A DNA stretch of 64,000 nt, from the NCBI GenBank assembly GCA_949987705.1, contig OX465283.1, forward strand, positions 50,072,953-50,136,952, given 5' to 3'. Each line of letters starts with the position of its first letter. Position 1 is the stretch's first letter. Below are positions 22,194 through 32,425 of the stretch, piece by piece. The position numbers and the translations under genes are program-made. The notes beneath the pieces were generated by a model. It was given only the letters and a program-made list of their open reading frames with translations, was not told the origin of the DNA and searched no databases. This DNA is from Thereva unica (Eukaryota; Arthropoda; Insecta; Diptera; Therevidae).

Positions 22194-23223
22194 TAGTCCA
22201 TTCAAAACGCGCGTTTGGGTGTTCCAAAATAACACCGTTAAGACCATCGAACGCTCGAGGTCCTAAAACATGGGCGTCACCCTTAAAAATGCAAAAAACA
22301 CCCCTTTTTAGGGTTTTTTCGCGATTATTTCAATAATAATGAAAACTAATGCAATGAAATACACTTTTTTTAAATATTTATTTGCGAAGGTGGTCGATTT
22401 GTACTAAATGAAGGTGAACTTTATGATAAGGGGTAGTCCTAAAGGGTTGAAACCACCCCTAAATCGGCTAAAAATAGAAAAACATGTAAACATTTTTTTT
22501 TTATTTTATGCCTCAAATTCGATTGTGGAAGTACTGTGAGGCAAAAATAAATAATTTTCAACCCTTAAGGGGTTAAAACTACCCCTACAATTATAAAAAT
22601 CAACTTTATATAAAAAAAATTTGCAAATTTTTTTTTTTACTTTTTGTTTGAAATTAGGTTCAATAGGTATTATCAGCCAAAAATTTATTATTTTCAACCC
22701 TTGAGGGGGTAAAACTACCCCTACATTAAAATTATAATTGAAAAAAATGCAAATGCAAATTTTTTTATATAAAGTTGATTTTTATAATTGTAGGGGTAGT
22801 TTTAACCCCTTAAGGGTTGAAAATAATTTATTTTTGCCTGACAGTACGCCCACAATCGAATTTGAGGCATAAAATTTAAAAAAAAATGTTTACATGTTTT
22901 TCTACTTTTAGCCGATTTAGGGGTGGTTTCAACCCTTTAGGACTACTCCTTATCATAAAGTTCGCCTTCATTTAGTACAAATCGACCACCTTCGCAAATA
23001 AATATTAAAAAAAAGTTTATTTCATTGCATTAGTTTTCATTATTATTGAAATAATCGCGAAAAACCCCTAAAAAGGGGTGTTTTTTGCATTTTTAAGGGT
23101 GACGCCCATGTTTTAGGACCGCGGCACCCCGATTTTTGTGATCAGCGACCCCAAAAACCTTTAGGGTTCGATTTTCTTAACGATGTTATTTTGGAACACC
23201 CCCGCCGCGTTTTGAATGGACTA
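22194..23223. repeat. 1.03-kb foldback element
   Basis: The ends TAGTCCATTCAAAACGC and GCGTTTTGAATGGACTA are exact complements. The arms, about 22194-22636 and 22756-23223, match over most of their length. Shared landmarks are GGTGTTCCAAAATAACA, CCTAAAACATGGGCG, TAGGGGTTTTTCGCGATTAT (right arm; near copy left), and GGGGTAGTTTTAACCCCTTA. The right arm has about 45 bases not present in the left. The centre (22637-22755) contains a third copy of the ATTTTCAACCCTT..GGGGTAAAACTACCCCTAC module. No coding frame is apparent. Confidence 0.85.
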
Positions 23224-23989
23224 CAACTCTGAAAAACTGGGAAACATTCTCGAAAACTGGAAAATGTTCGAAACATTTGTAAAATTCTTAATAACTCTTG
23301 AAAACTTATGAAGGCTCGGTACAAGTTCTTACTAATACCACTTCACTCACCATAAATTTGTCTCGGTTCAATTGATGGGCTTTTGATGCAACGTATTCTT
23401 TGATTCGTGTAAGATCACTTGCCATGCACGTAACTTTGCAACAAATGCACTGAAATTTTGTTGTGTCGTCGCATAGTTGAATAAAGTTATCGACTCCTCA
23501 TTTAGCCGCTCAGGGTTAAATTTTGCCATTCGTTTAACCGGGGCGCGAGAAGTGTCCAGTTGGTTACCCAGCAACAATTATGACAAATTGAATATCAATA
23601 ACAATATTTTGGTCAAAATAATAATGATTTTAACTTTAATGCGGCCCCTAGACTATCAATAACATTGTGCAATATTTTGTGCAATATTATTGACAGTCTG
23701 TGGGAGAGCATTTGAAAGGAGGCTCACGCACAAGAAGTTTAAATGCAGTTGTATGTTGAGTTTTACTGGCCACATCCAAATTAGCCAGTCTACTCAAAAT
23801 GTTTTGTATGGATGTAAAGGCAATTATTACACGAGTTGAATTTTGTACGCTTTTAACCCAAGATCCTTAAGTAAAATGAGCCAAGTTGTTCGATAAGATA
23901 AGCCAAGCTGCTGAGAACCTTATTCAAGTAACTATCTCATAGGATTACAAAAATCAGGAATATATGAAAACCTCTACCAAAAAAATTTA
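23224..23989. other. No gene seen
   Basis: GAAAA-rich phrases flank the foldback element on both sides (22005-22160 and 23225-23310). The rest is spacer. Confidence 0.4.
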
Positions 23990-24061
23990 GCCCTAGCGGC
24001 TAACCTTCGTCTATCCAAAACTTATCCACAGCCGGCCGCTTTGTTACTTTACGTAATACAC
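23990..24061. repeat. Right end of a CAGGGTG-type MITE
   Basis: CCTAGCGGCTAA, TATCCACAGCCGGCCGCTTTG and ATACACCCTGTATAA follow the same order as the right half of the MITE at 18898-19056. The left end was not found. Confidence 0.45.
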
Positions 24062-24110
24062 CCTGTATAAAGCAATAAGCTCGCTCTAACCTGTTCAACT
24101 CCAACGTTAA

Positions 24111-24365
24111 GGCACGTTTGCTGAAGAAGATGACGATGAACCCTATGTTTGAACTCTTGGATGTCGTAGGAGCTCGGAAATACCGATTGCGAGAGATTAT
24201 CCAGCAGTGGAGTTGTTCTATTTAGAAATGAATTACTAACTTGTTGAGTGCACAATAAAACGGACTGGAGGTGGTGGAAGTGAGATGAGTGGGTTAATCT
24301 AGTGTTGCGGGTATAAGATTGCCGTCGATCGATGGAACACTCACTATGATAGTAGCGATAAAACT
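24111..24365 (-). mobile_element. LINE-A fragment nested in LINE-C
   Basis: It matches the minus-strand 3' coding end and part of the UTR at 16310-16590: GAAGATGACGATG, TTTGAACTCT, GAAATACCGA, GAGTTGTTCTATT, GTGGTGG, AGTGTTGCGGG and a GTAGCGATAAA end. The plus-strand LINE-C sequence resumes immediately after GCGATAAA. Confidence 0.7.
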
Positions 24366-24516
24366 AGCCAAACATGCCCTTGACTGGAATCCACAACAAA
24401 CCTCTCGAAACGGAAGACCTAGAGCAACATGGAGGAAAACCTTATTAGTAGAGGCCGCAACAACTGGGATATCATGGGCGAAGCTGAGAAGTGTCGCACA
24501 AAACAGAATCCCCTAG
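24366..24516 (+). pseudogene. LINE-C C-terminal coding relic
   Basis: About 49 codons: LAKHALDWNPQ, GRPRATWRKTL, TGISWAKLRSVAQNR and then a stop. This is the tail of the LINE-encoded RT protein, downstream of the polymerase domain. It has no polymerase motifs and cannot function. Confidence 0.6.
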
Positions 24517-24590
24517 AGCAGCGTTTCCCAAAGTGAAAAAAAATATAGTTCTGAAAACTACAAAACTCTCCTGATATTCCTTCAAATAAT

Positions 24591-25162
24591 ATGTGGATTA
24601 AAGATCCTTTTTCTGTCGAAATTGAAAAGGAAGAAATGTTTAATCTTAGTGAACAAGTTGATATTTTAATTGTAATTTCATGCGGCACCGATCTAAAAAT
24701 GGTGTTTGAAACTGTACCACTAATTAATTTTTGGTGTCAATTTTTGGCGCGGTCAAAAGGAGTACTCAAACGTAAGCGAAAAAGCAATACAATTTTTAAC
24801 ACCTTTTCTCACCACTTACACATACGTGTGAAGCTGCGTTCTCAGCGTTGGTGTACTTAAAAAATAAGAAACTGGTGTACTTAAAAATAAGATAGTCGAG
24901 CCTAAAGGCTGAAGCAGAACCAATCCGTTCCGTCCGCTCCGCACGTTTTTCCTTTGTTCTTTTTGACATTCCGTCCGCTTGATTGTGGCTACCGTTCTGT
25001 TCGTCTCATGGAAAGTTTATGGAAATGTCAAATTTCCAACTTTTAAAAACGGACGGAACGGATTGGTTCTGCTTGAGCCTTAAATTGAGAATAAAATTAA
25101 CATCATTACCTCCTGATTTGAAATTGTTATGTGATGACAAACAACATCATCCTTCGCACTAA
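24591..25162 (+). pseudogene. hAT transposase C-terminus, frameshifted and interrupted
   Basis: The frame from 24591 reads WIKDPFSVEIEKEE, then DLKMVFETVPLINFW. It shifts frame near 24800 into TTYTYV..CEAAFSALVYLKNK. After the inserted MITE it continues LRIKLTSLPPDLKLLCDD to a TAA at 25160-25162. This is the C-terminal hAT dimerisation region (ZBED5-like; CE..FSAL, LR..L), which in intact elements closes the RNase H-fold transposase. The catalytic N-terminal part is missing. A small GTGTACTTAAAAA duplication adds another frameshift. Confidence 0.75.
24906..25080. mobile_element. 175-bp MITE with TAA target duplication
   Basis: The TIRs are about 31 bp with one mismatch: AGGCTGAAGCAGAACCAATC on the left against the complement of GATTGGTTCTGCTTGAGCCT on the right, continuing into CGTTCCGTCCG. 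TAA flanks both sides (24903-24905, 25081-25083). A 3-bp TWA duplication points to the PIF/Harbinger superfamily. Removing it with one TAA makes the hAT transposase frame continuous at that point. Confidence 0.85.
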
Positions 25163-25470
25163 GGACAGAATATGTGGAAACAAAATTCACTTAATTTACT
25201 AAAGCTTTAAATGAATATACATAATTGTTATTTTTTTAATTACTTATGTATATATTTCTTATATAGTTCTTTTGCAATTTACGTGTATGAAATAAACAAA
25301 TAAATAACTTGATTTTTATTAAAAAATAAAATAAATGCTTTTTTCATAAGGCGGACGGTCGCGAAAAGCCGGGCCATGGTCAAAAAAGTTTGGGAAACGC
25401 TGCGGTAGAGGGTAACTATTTTCTCACTATGTCTCACAAGGGATTAACGGGCCAGAAGAAAAATAGCTAA

Positions 25471-27068
25471 TTATGCATTCGGTAGACCGATTATGTGACC
25501 ATATGGTTGCTCTAAGCACACGAAACACATGCCTCGTAGAACCATTTTCGTAATATGCACAACTGAATAATTTGTAGAAGTTGTTCCAAGCCAAGTCTTT
25601 TCCTAATGAAATGTCAATTAAAATATTAATTATAACATGACACTTTGACACAATTCCCGCGTGATCTATCATAAAATCAATACTGAAAAAAGTATATTTC
25701 TAAATAAATCAGCCGTTAGTAATGGTATTGTAAAATTATCAAAATTAAAAAAAAAATCATTAAAGAACTTTAAAATATTAATACATTAATTAGGTATAAA
25801 TTGTTGAAAGTAATTTATCACCAAACATTTTGAATTATTTAAAAAAAAACACTTGGGATTAGCAAAATAGGTTAACCTGCAGGAAAAGAGCAAATGATAA
25901 TAAAGAAATTTGTGTTACAAAATTTTGTAATACCCATTTTGTGACTTCTTTGTAAACTAGCTCAGATTTATTGTAAAATCCCTTTGTACATTTTATTACA
26001 ATGTTGACAAAACAATTCCCACCGGTTTTGCTTGCGTGTAGGGAAACTGTAATTAAATTCTACTGAGTGACTATTAAGTGCCTTTAGTTATGTGATCCCG
26101 AGTGTTAATCTAATAAAAACGAGAGATATAAAACCTTGTATTTACGGAATTTTGATTGCCCACATCCTACGACGCATAACTATTTAAGATGCAGCCCAAT
26201 CTAATAATTTTCTAATATTTCCAGCTTAATGAAATTCCAGAATGCACTTTTCCTGTGTGTAAAAATGTTGGCGCCTTGGTGATCGATTTAAATGGTTAAA
26301 ATGTCGTGCTTCGAGTCTAATTGGTGCTTAAATTTAACTTAGATATCAGCTTCATTTACACCGGCTTCTGCCCTTATTTCACTGAAATGCACGAATATTT
26401 ATCGCTTGGCTAGTTAGAAATAGATTACCTGAATATTTCCTATGTTTAAATGTGGAATGGTCCTCTGCAGGTACACAATTAATGTTAGTAATGATTTCTA
26501 ATCGAATTTGTATACCTTTTAATGTCATGAGTTCATTCAGCTTCGTACATCATGGTACTAGAATAGTTTACGTAAATTAATGCGTTATTCGGGTTTTTTA
26601 TAATATGGCAATCTTGCATCTCTCAATACGATACCCTCACCGTGTGGAACGATCATATTTTACAAATTGTTAAACAAGCAACAGCAAATACTTCCTTTAG
26701 TATCTGAACGGAATAATTTCTACAAGATATCCTCAAACTTATTAAGAATGATAACATTTGCTACAACATGGACCCTCTAAGCCATCAAATTTTTGCAGTA
26801 AATACACTCAACAAATTCAATTACCAACCAAACAACACGTTTTGAAACAATCTTCATTTTTCAGTATTTCTGAACTCATTTAACATCGCAAAATTCCGAA
26901 TTCCTTCAGCATCTTCTGAATTCCTATTTTATCCTCAACTGAACCCTCGAGCTTAGCTTTACCGATAGATCGAAGAGTATCCCTCCCAAATAGTTAGATG
27001 AACATGTAAAAAATGGGTCTATGAGTGTCGTCCTAGAAAATTTGCGAAAAATTGAGTGAGTTAAGGTT
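25471..27068. other. No gene recognised
   Basis: About 1.6 kb of AT-rich spacer. An 81-codon minus-strand frame (25427-25672) has no motif. Confidence 0.45.
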
Positions 27069-27260
27069 GATTCGCACTATACGGAACGTGAACGTCACGC
27101 CACGGAATGGCAACGGCACGTCAAAATAATCTTCAATGAGCTTTGCACTACACGTTCATATTTATATGAAATGTCACGGACCGTCAACGTAACGGTACGT
27201 CAAGATTAGTTTCAAACTATATTTTGACGTGACGTGCCTTGACGTGACTACTGCTCAATG
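27069..27260. repeat. ACGTGAC/GTCACG-rich palindromic segment
   Basis: Many interleaved ACGT-containing phrases (CACGTCAAAATA left, TATTTTGACGTG right) pair imperfectly. It looks like a decayed MITE, but borders are unclear. Confidence 0.3.
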
Positions 27261-27328
27261 TGAACGAAGTTACGAAAGCACTTCGAATTTTTCAAGCATT
27301 TATCTTTTTTGTATTAAACTAATTTATC

Positions 27329-27418
27329 ATGGAAAATAAACATCTAGTTGAAAAGGTTCGCCGATATGAGGAGCTGTGTGATTTGTCGCAAATTTTCTTT
27401 TTCCTCAGCGATCATTGA
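27329..27418 (+). CDS. 29-codon ORF resembling the start of a MADF domain
   Basis: MENKHLVEKVRRYEELCDLS resembles the first helix of MADF/SANT-like proteins, where an L...V..Y..LYD pattern is usual. It breaks after about 20 residues and then reads low-complexity residues to a TGA. It may be the first exon of a gene whose remainder is not visible, or a relic of a PIF-type transposon accessory ORF. Confidence 0.25.
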   Translation: MENKHLVEKVRRYEELCDLSQIFFFLSDH

Positions 27419-28109
27419 TCAATAAGTTTGTAATTACAATTAATTCTAATATATGTATGTAATTCAAATTATTTTGTGTTAGTGGCTAAAACGAAACTCT
27501 ACCCAAGAATCTTATCGGTTTTGATTATCTGAAATAAAGAAAATTTCTTTTTTTTTAAAATGCTGCATTTCTTAGATGATTACCAGCTTAACTCTCCATA
27601 AGAATACTAGATTGGCGTTATTAACTTAATGATATATTTATCTTAACTTTAAGGTTCAAGTAGCAATTAAGCACTAAAATAAAAGATCCGGTATAACCTG
27701 TGTTTTCTAGTATAAAAATGTTCAAACTTTAATTTGGTTATAGTTTGAAGGAAGCTCTTAATCGATAGATCATAAATGATTTCGGGTATATGACCACCGC
27801 GACTGAAAACTCCTTCATTACAACAACTATTTCCGACATCATCTGGACGAGACGACGCGACGCGATGATGGACCACGTGCTTCTTAAAATATTTAATCTT
27901 ATAAAACAATGCAATACTGTATGCAGTTTGACGAATTGACTTTGCCAGAAAACGAAGCTATACTTTTGGCTTACGTAAAATTTGCAAAAAACGAAAGAAC
28001 TTGCCAAGAAATGTTATTCACTAAAGGACCTGATCGGTTACATGGAAGTACGTCAAAATGAAGTTGCAAAATTTCTTAATATACTACATATTACATACAA
28101 CATACAACA
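27419..28109. other. No gene recognised
   Basis: AT-rich. Two overlapping minus-strand frames at 27667-28007 have no motif. Confidence 0.4.
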
Positions 28110-28112
28110 TAA

Positions 28113-28342
28113 TGTCGGGTTTCCACCAAACAGTCAGTTTTAAAAAACTGTTTTGTTTTTAAAATTTTGTTTTGTTTTGCTTTACCCACTCAAAATGGGA
28201 CAGTGTTTTGTTTGTAAAAACACTATCCTCCGACAAAAATGTTTTTAAAATTGTTCGATTTTTACAAAACATTGACATTTTTGTTGGCAAAAACAGTTTT
28301 TGTTTGTGTTTCTTGTTTTGTCTGTTTGGTGGAAACCCGGCA
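28113..28342. mobile_element. 230-bp MITE with TAA target duplication
   Basis: TIRs are 21 bp with one mismatch: TGTCGGGTTTCCACCAAACAG on the left and the complement of CTGTTTGGTGGAAACCCGGCA on the right. TAA flanks both ends (28110-28112 and 28343-28345). The inside is rich in GTTTTG repeats. The 3-bp TWA duplication again fits PIF/Harbinger. Confidence 0.85.
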
Positions 28343-28439
28343 TAAAACATACAACCCAAAACACTCAACATACAGGTGAAGCTAATATAAAGCGTATAAA
28401 AAGACACTAAAATTTAAGAAGAAATTAAAAAATGAGTCA

Positions 28440-28580
28440 AAAAATTTAAAAAGATATACCTAATCATCCGCGCCCTCAATCCGTTTGATCGATAAGCGTC
28501 CTCGTAGGGGTCTCGCCCCCCAGTTTGGAAACCGTAACCGAGGTTTATGACCGTAATAAGTTTGGGAATCACTACTCTAT
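28440..28580 (+). mobile_element. Possible hAT terminal fragment
   Basis: A segment ending AAGTTTGGGAATCACTA resembles the right end of hAT elements (compare AGTTTGGGAAACGCTG at 25388). The left partner was not found. A SINE tail follows directly. Confidence 0.35.
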
Positions 28581-28587
28581 TTCATCT

Positions 28588-29066
28588 GGTTTTTTTTATG
28601 TGAAAGACTAGAAGCCCAGGAAAAGCGCTTTATACTGTCAACAATCTATTTTTTTTTTCTTCGTATAGAGTGCAATGTCGAACAGCAGCTCTAGTCGGAT
28701 GATAGTGTGAAGAGAGGAAGAAGTGAAGGATGGAACTGCCACAACCAAGCCGTGGTTTTTTTTATTCCATCTACTCCCAACCATTACTATCGCGACTCTG
28801 ACTTCGGGACATCGAGAAACAACTCGCTCGAGTGCTATGCCTCCTGAAACTAGTTGAATCTTATCAACCAACCGATGACATGCGCTTTGGTGTAGCGGGG
28901 AAGGGATTGGGAAGGCTATGACAGTAGAAATCAGGAATGTAAAGAAGGAAAGTTATGTAGGTGGAAAGTGGCGAGGCGAGAGACCTTTGGGGCTCCCGGG
29001 ATTCGAACCCGGGACCTCTGGGTTGGTAGTCAGACGCCTTACTCCGTAAGCTTCCGAGGTTTGCTT
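28588..29066 (-). mobile_element. SINE copy, full length
   Basis: The tRNA-like head is at 28997-29066 on the minus strand with B box GGTTCGAATCC; its T stem (CCCGG/CCGGG) is intact. The body has the landmarks of the 5154 copy, and the tail reads AGTATAAAGCGC, CTAGTCTTTCACAT, then A8. Confidence 0.85.
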
Positions 29067-30790
29067 ATCAAAGCTGCTTTCTTTCCTTTGGCGTATTATT
29101 TTGTTTGATACTTTTCACTGTTTTGCCTGGATTATTTTTCTATCATCTCTTAGCCTTCTTTTTGCCACGTTATTTATTCAGATTCTTAGTACTACTTATA
29201 CAAGCCGTGCTCCTCTACACACTGTGGCGACTATTTTCGCAGATGTTATTAGTTACTAGTAAATGACCAATCTAGATGTATTCTTTTATGTTCGAAATAA
29301 GTACTTTAAATCATCATGTTGGCGGCCGCTGAAAAATTACTTAAATTTTTAATATTGACATTTCATTTTGTCATAGGTGTAATAAAAGGTTTTCCTGCCA
29401 CCATTTTTACAAAATCTGCCTTGTCCTCCAAAAATATAGCCGAATGACATTGCTACCGAAATTGAAGTTAGCTAGAGGCATCCACCCAGTACAAATTAAG
29501 CACAACATAAAGCAAATCTCTAATCTCTAATAAATCAAGAAAACGATCAGCGGCTGTTAAGATATTATCATCACATAAAAAGTTTATTTTCACTGCCGAA
29601 AAGATTTTAAACCCTCTAACGAGATATCCGGTCATATTTTTTTTGCAATAAACATTTAATATTTTTAATTATAATTGACAGCTGCAATTTTTTTGCTAAA
29701 ATAAATGAATGCAAAAAAGCATTTTTTTCAAGCACTCTTATCACGCAAACTGCTCTAAGTCAATCGGACCTAATAATTCATTTAAATTTCATGCCTGTTT
29801 AAAGTAACCTTAACACCCTGGCGCAGCATGCATCCCATATGAAAAAAGGCAGTCGAAATTAATTGCGCGTAGGAAGCTTTAAATAAAACTTCGATAAAAT
29901 CTTTCATCACAATTTTTAGTTAAACTTGAACCTCCGGTTTTTACTTTGGTTTTGTTTTTTTTCCTTTCTTAATAATTTCATTACATATTGAACTGCACTT
30001 ACAGAAGACCTTAAATTCACTTCTGTCCGCCTTACAGTATGCTGAAATCCGAAAGTCGTTAACCTTTACAACAAATTGCATTTCCGGTATGTGGAGGCTT
30101 TCTTTTTCATGTTTCTTTCCCATAGATCCGATCCAGGTCTCGATAATTGGGCTTTGTCCAAAAATTAATCGGAGCAGCAACCTAAAGATCCCCTCAGGGA
30201 AATTGCGGAGGTTACATCAGATTCGTTACAACTAAAGAGAAATTCTTTCCGCGTCTTTTGCCAGCTAACTAGTAATTCTCCAGCCGGGCTATTGCTGATT
30301 AGTGTTTTTTGGCACTGAATTGGATTTTATTGACTCTTTATTACGACATGGCGGAATCCTCTAGTAAGTATAGTGCCTCTTGCTATATTATTTCATCTTT
30401 TATCTGGGTTTCACAGAGGCGTTTACCACTTCCATTTGGCGCTTAGTCATAAGACATCAGTAATGACATTGATTTTGTACACGTGAATCAAAACCGGCTG
30501 ATCTCGTTTCTTTTTTTGCTTAAGTTACGGAGCCATGCGCATAACCGAGATTGAAAGTGAAGGTGTTGGAAAAATGCTTTTGTCTGATTTGAAAAATATT
30601 CTGGATTAGAAGAATTAAAATGTTGACGTGGTAAATAATGAGGGAGGAATTTTAAAGGAACTTGAGTACCGTAGTTAGATCAACATTAGTTTAGAGATTT
30701 TGGATGCAAGTCTTTATTGCTTTATAAACTAGTTTTCCAAATAGAATCACTACCAACTATAACGGCAGAAGGCTGATGTACGCATTTTAA
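29067..30790. other. No gene recognised
   Basis: About 1.7 kb of AT-rich spacer. A 79-codon minus-strand frame at 29941-30180 has no motif. Confidence 0.45.
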
Positions 30791-30794
30791 TCTT

Positions 30795-31617
30795 TCCACA
30801 AATTCAATTCTATCACCAGCTCGCTTCCTAGTTTTTATAAATGACTTGTTCTTCCCATCCAACTCACTTACGACAGTACTCCACATTACTTGTATAGCTT
30901 CGATAAAGCAAGACAAGCACGTGCCAGACTTTGTCTGCATGATCGTGAACTTGTGACCATTTCAATCAACAGGGATATTAATCTGTTTCTAGATTGGGGC
31001 CTCAAGAATCGTGTCGAACTCAACGCCCTGAAAACGAAATATTGTCTCTTTTCTAATAAAACGCGCTCCTCAATTCTTCCCGTTTCAGTAGACAGTCTAG
31101 AGCTGAAGGCAGAACCTCTCAATGTCCTAGGCATAAAATTCACCGAAGATCTGCGTTGGAGAAATCACACATTCCAAATCGCTAAACAAGCACCACAATG
31201 CTTGGGATTCCTTTAAAAATGCAATTTCCTCCTTCTGCCGTCGGCCAGGGCTATAATCTACAAATCCTACATTCGACCCCGCCTCGAATTCAACTCGTAT
31301 CTCTGGGCAGGGACCCCGAGTTGGTACTCTAAGGTGGTCTTAGCGTGGCTGGACAAGTTGCAAAATCACGCCCTCTAACTCCACAATTGATCCATTAAGC
31401 CACCGCAGGAATGTAGCGACTCTTGTAAAATTCTATCGCAACTACCACAACGACTGTTCCACCGAAAAATATAACATCCTGCCTCCACGGCAATGTTTTT
31501 CCCGCAACACAAGACTAGTTCTTTCGGCTCATACTCACTGTCTGTAGCCATTATTTTCACGCACACATCAGGTTTAGAAATTTGTTCTTTTCGAGAACTG
31601 TGGAACAACCTCGCTCA
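30795..31617 (+). mobile_element. LINE-A copy, decayed
   Basis: It starts inside RT motif B (LSPARFLVFINDL), and the FADD segment is lost. The long frame 30890-31216 reads YSFDKARQARARLC, SINRDINLFLDWG, LNALKTKYC, LNVLGIKFTEDLRWRNHTF, ending at a stop after CLGFL. Later pieces (IYKSYIRPRLEFNSYLWAG, LWNNL) are in other frames. At about 31617 it gives way to RTE sequence. Confidence 0.75.
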
Positions 31618-32425
31618 CTGGCGAAAGTAAGGATCCAAAATATTGTAGAGTTTGAAGTACGACAAGGACTTAGACAAGGAGATGGATTGGCCCGCATGCT
31701 TTTCAACCTGGCCCTAGGATGAGTAAGTAATAAGGAAAACTTCAGTCCAGAGAAGTTCATCGATAGCGATAGTGATACACAGTCGGTACAATTACTTGGT
31801 TATACGGATGACGTCAACATGGTTGGGAAGGTCCTTTTTGGCAGCAAAAAAAGCTTATGTCGAATTAAAAGAGGACAAAGGACATAGGCCTGAAGATAAA
31901 CAAAATAAAACGAAGATGATGCAACAGTCCAGAGCAGAAGGATTTAGAATGGGAAGAAATACAACCATCGACGAACATAACCTAGAAGTAGTCGATAAAA
32001 CAGTCTACCTTGGGTCTATAATCGCAAAAAGAAACGAATAAATAACAAGACGAATACTGCATAATAGGCCCAACCAGGGAGGATAGAATATGGCGAAGGA
32101 AATACAACGAGTTGTATGAAATTTTTGACGACCCAGAACTCTCAACGTTTATAAAAATCAACAGACTAAGAATAGTCGACCACGTAATCAGGATGGAGGG
32201 CAATCGTGTTCCAAACCAGCTCATGGTAGCAGAAATTTCAGAAAATAGACCAGTAGGTAGACCCAGGAAGAGATTGATAGACTCTGTGACGGCTGAAGCA
32301 GAGGCAATGCTCAACATCCGAAACTGTAGACATACTGCAAGGGATCGTCAAACTTGGTGAAATGCCCTAGAGGAGGCCAAGGTTCAATTTGGGCTTTAGC
32401 GCCATTGGATAGATGGATAGTATTC
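31618..32425 (+). mobile_element. RTE-type LINE fragment
   Basis: Frames read FEVRQGLRQGDGLARMLFNLALG (split here by frame), then the motif C variant YTDD (the usual YADD has A changed to T), FLAAKKAYVELKE, RAEGFRMGRN, HNLEVVD..YLGSIIAK. After a deletion they read LYEIFDDPEL, INRLRIVDHVIRMEGNRVP, GRPRKRLIDSV and QTW. A Trp codon has become TGA at 32358-32360; beyond it the frame continues NALEEAKVQFGL to a stop. The tail is GCGCCATTGGATAGATGGAT. Frameshifts, deletion and nonsense mutation make this copy dead. Confidence 0.8.

Larger units (their letters stand above)
24519..25402 (+). mobile_element. hAT transposon relic with TIRs and 8-bp TSD
   Basis: The ends are CAGCGTTTCCCAAAG and CTTTGGGAAACGCTG-type complement (TTTGGGAAACGCTG on the right). 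Flanking octamers are CCCTAGAG (24511-24518) and CGGTAGAG (25403-25410), an 8-bp duplication with two changes, as expected for hAT. The element is internally deleted and keeps only the 3' end of the transposase gene. Confidence 0.8.
24066..25470 (+). mobile_element. LINE-C fragment, host of a nested insertion block
   Basis: Three pieces of one LINE remain: 24080-24110 (LFNSNVKA), 24366-24515 (KLAKHALDWNPQ through AQNRIP) and about 25403-25470. Between them lie an antisense LINE-A piece (24111-24365) and an hAT relic (24519-25402). The LFNSNVK and ALDWNPQ..GRPR.TWR phrases are standard for a widespread endonuclease-RT LINE group. A second fragment of the same family lies at 52870-53170. Confidence 0.65.

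Noticed and set aside
22194..23223. Pair of solo LTRs or an inverted gene duplication
   Set aside because: The copies are inverted, join through a small centre containing the same module, and carry no coding frame; a foldback element explains this better.
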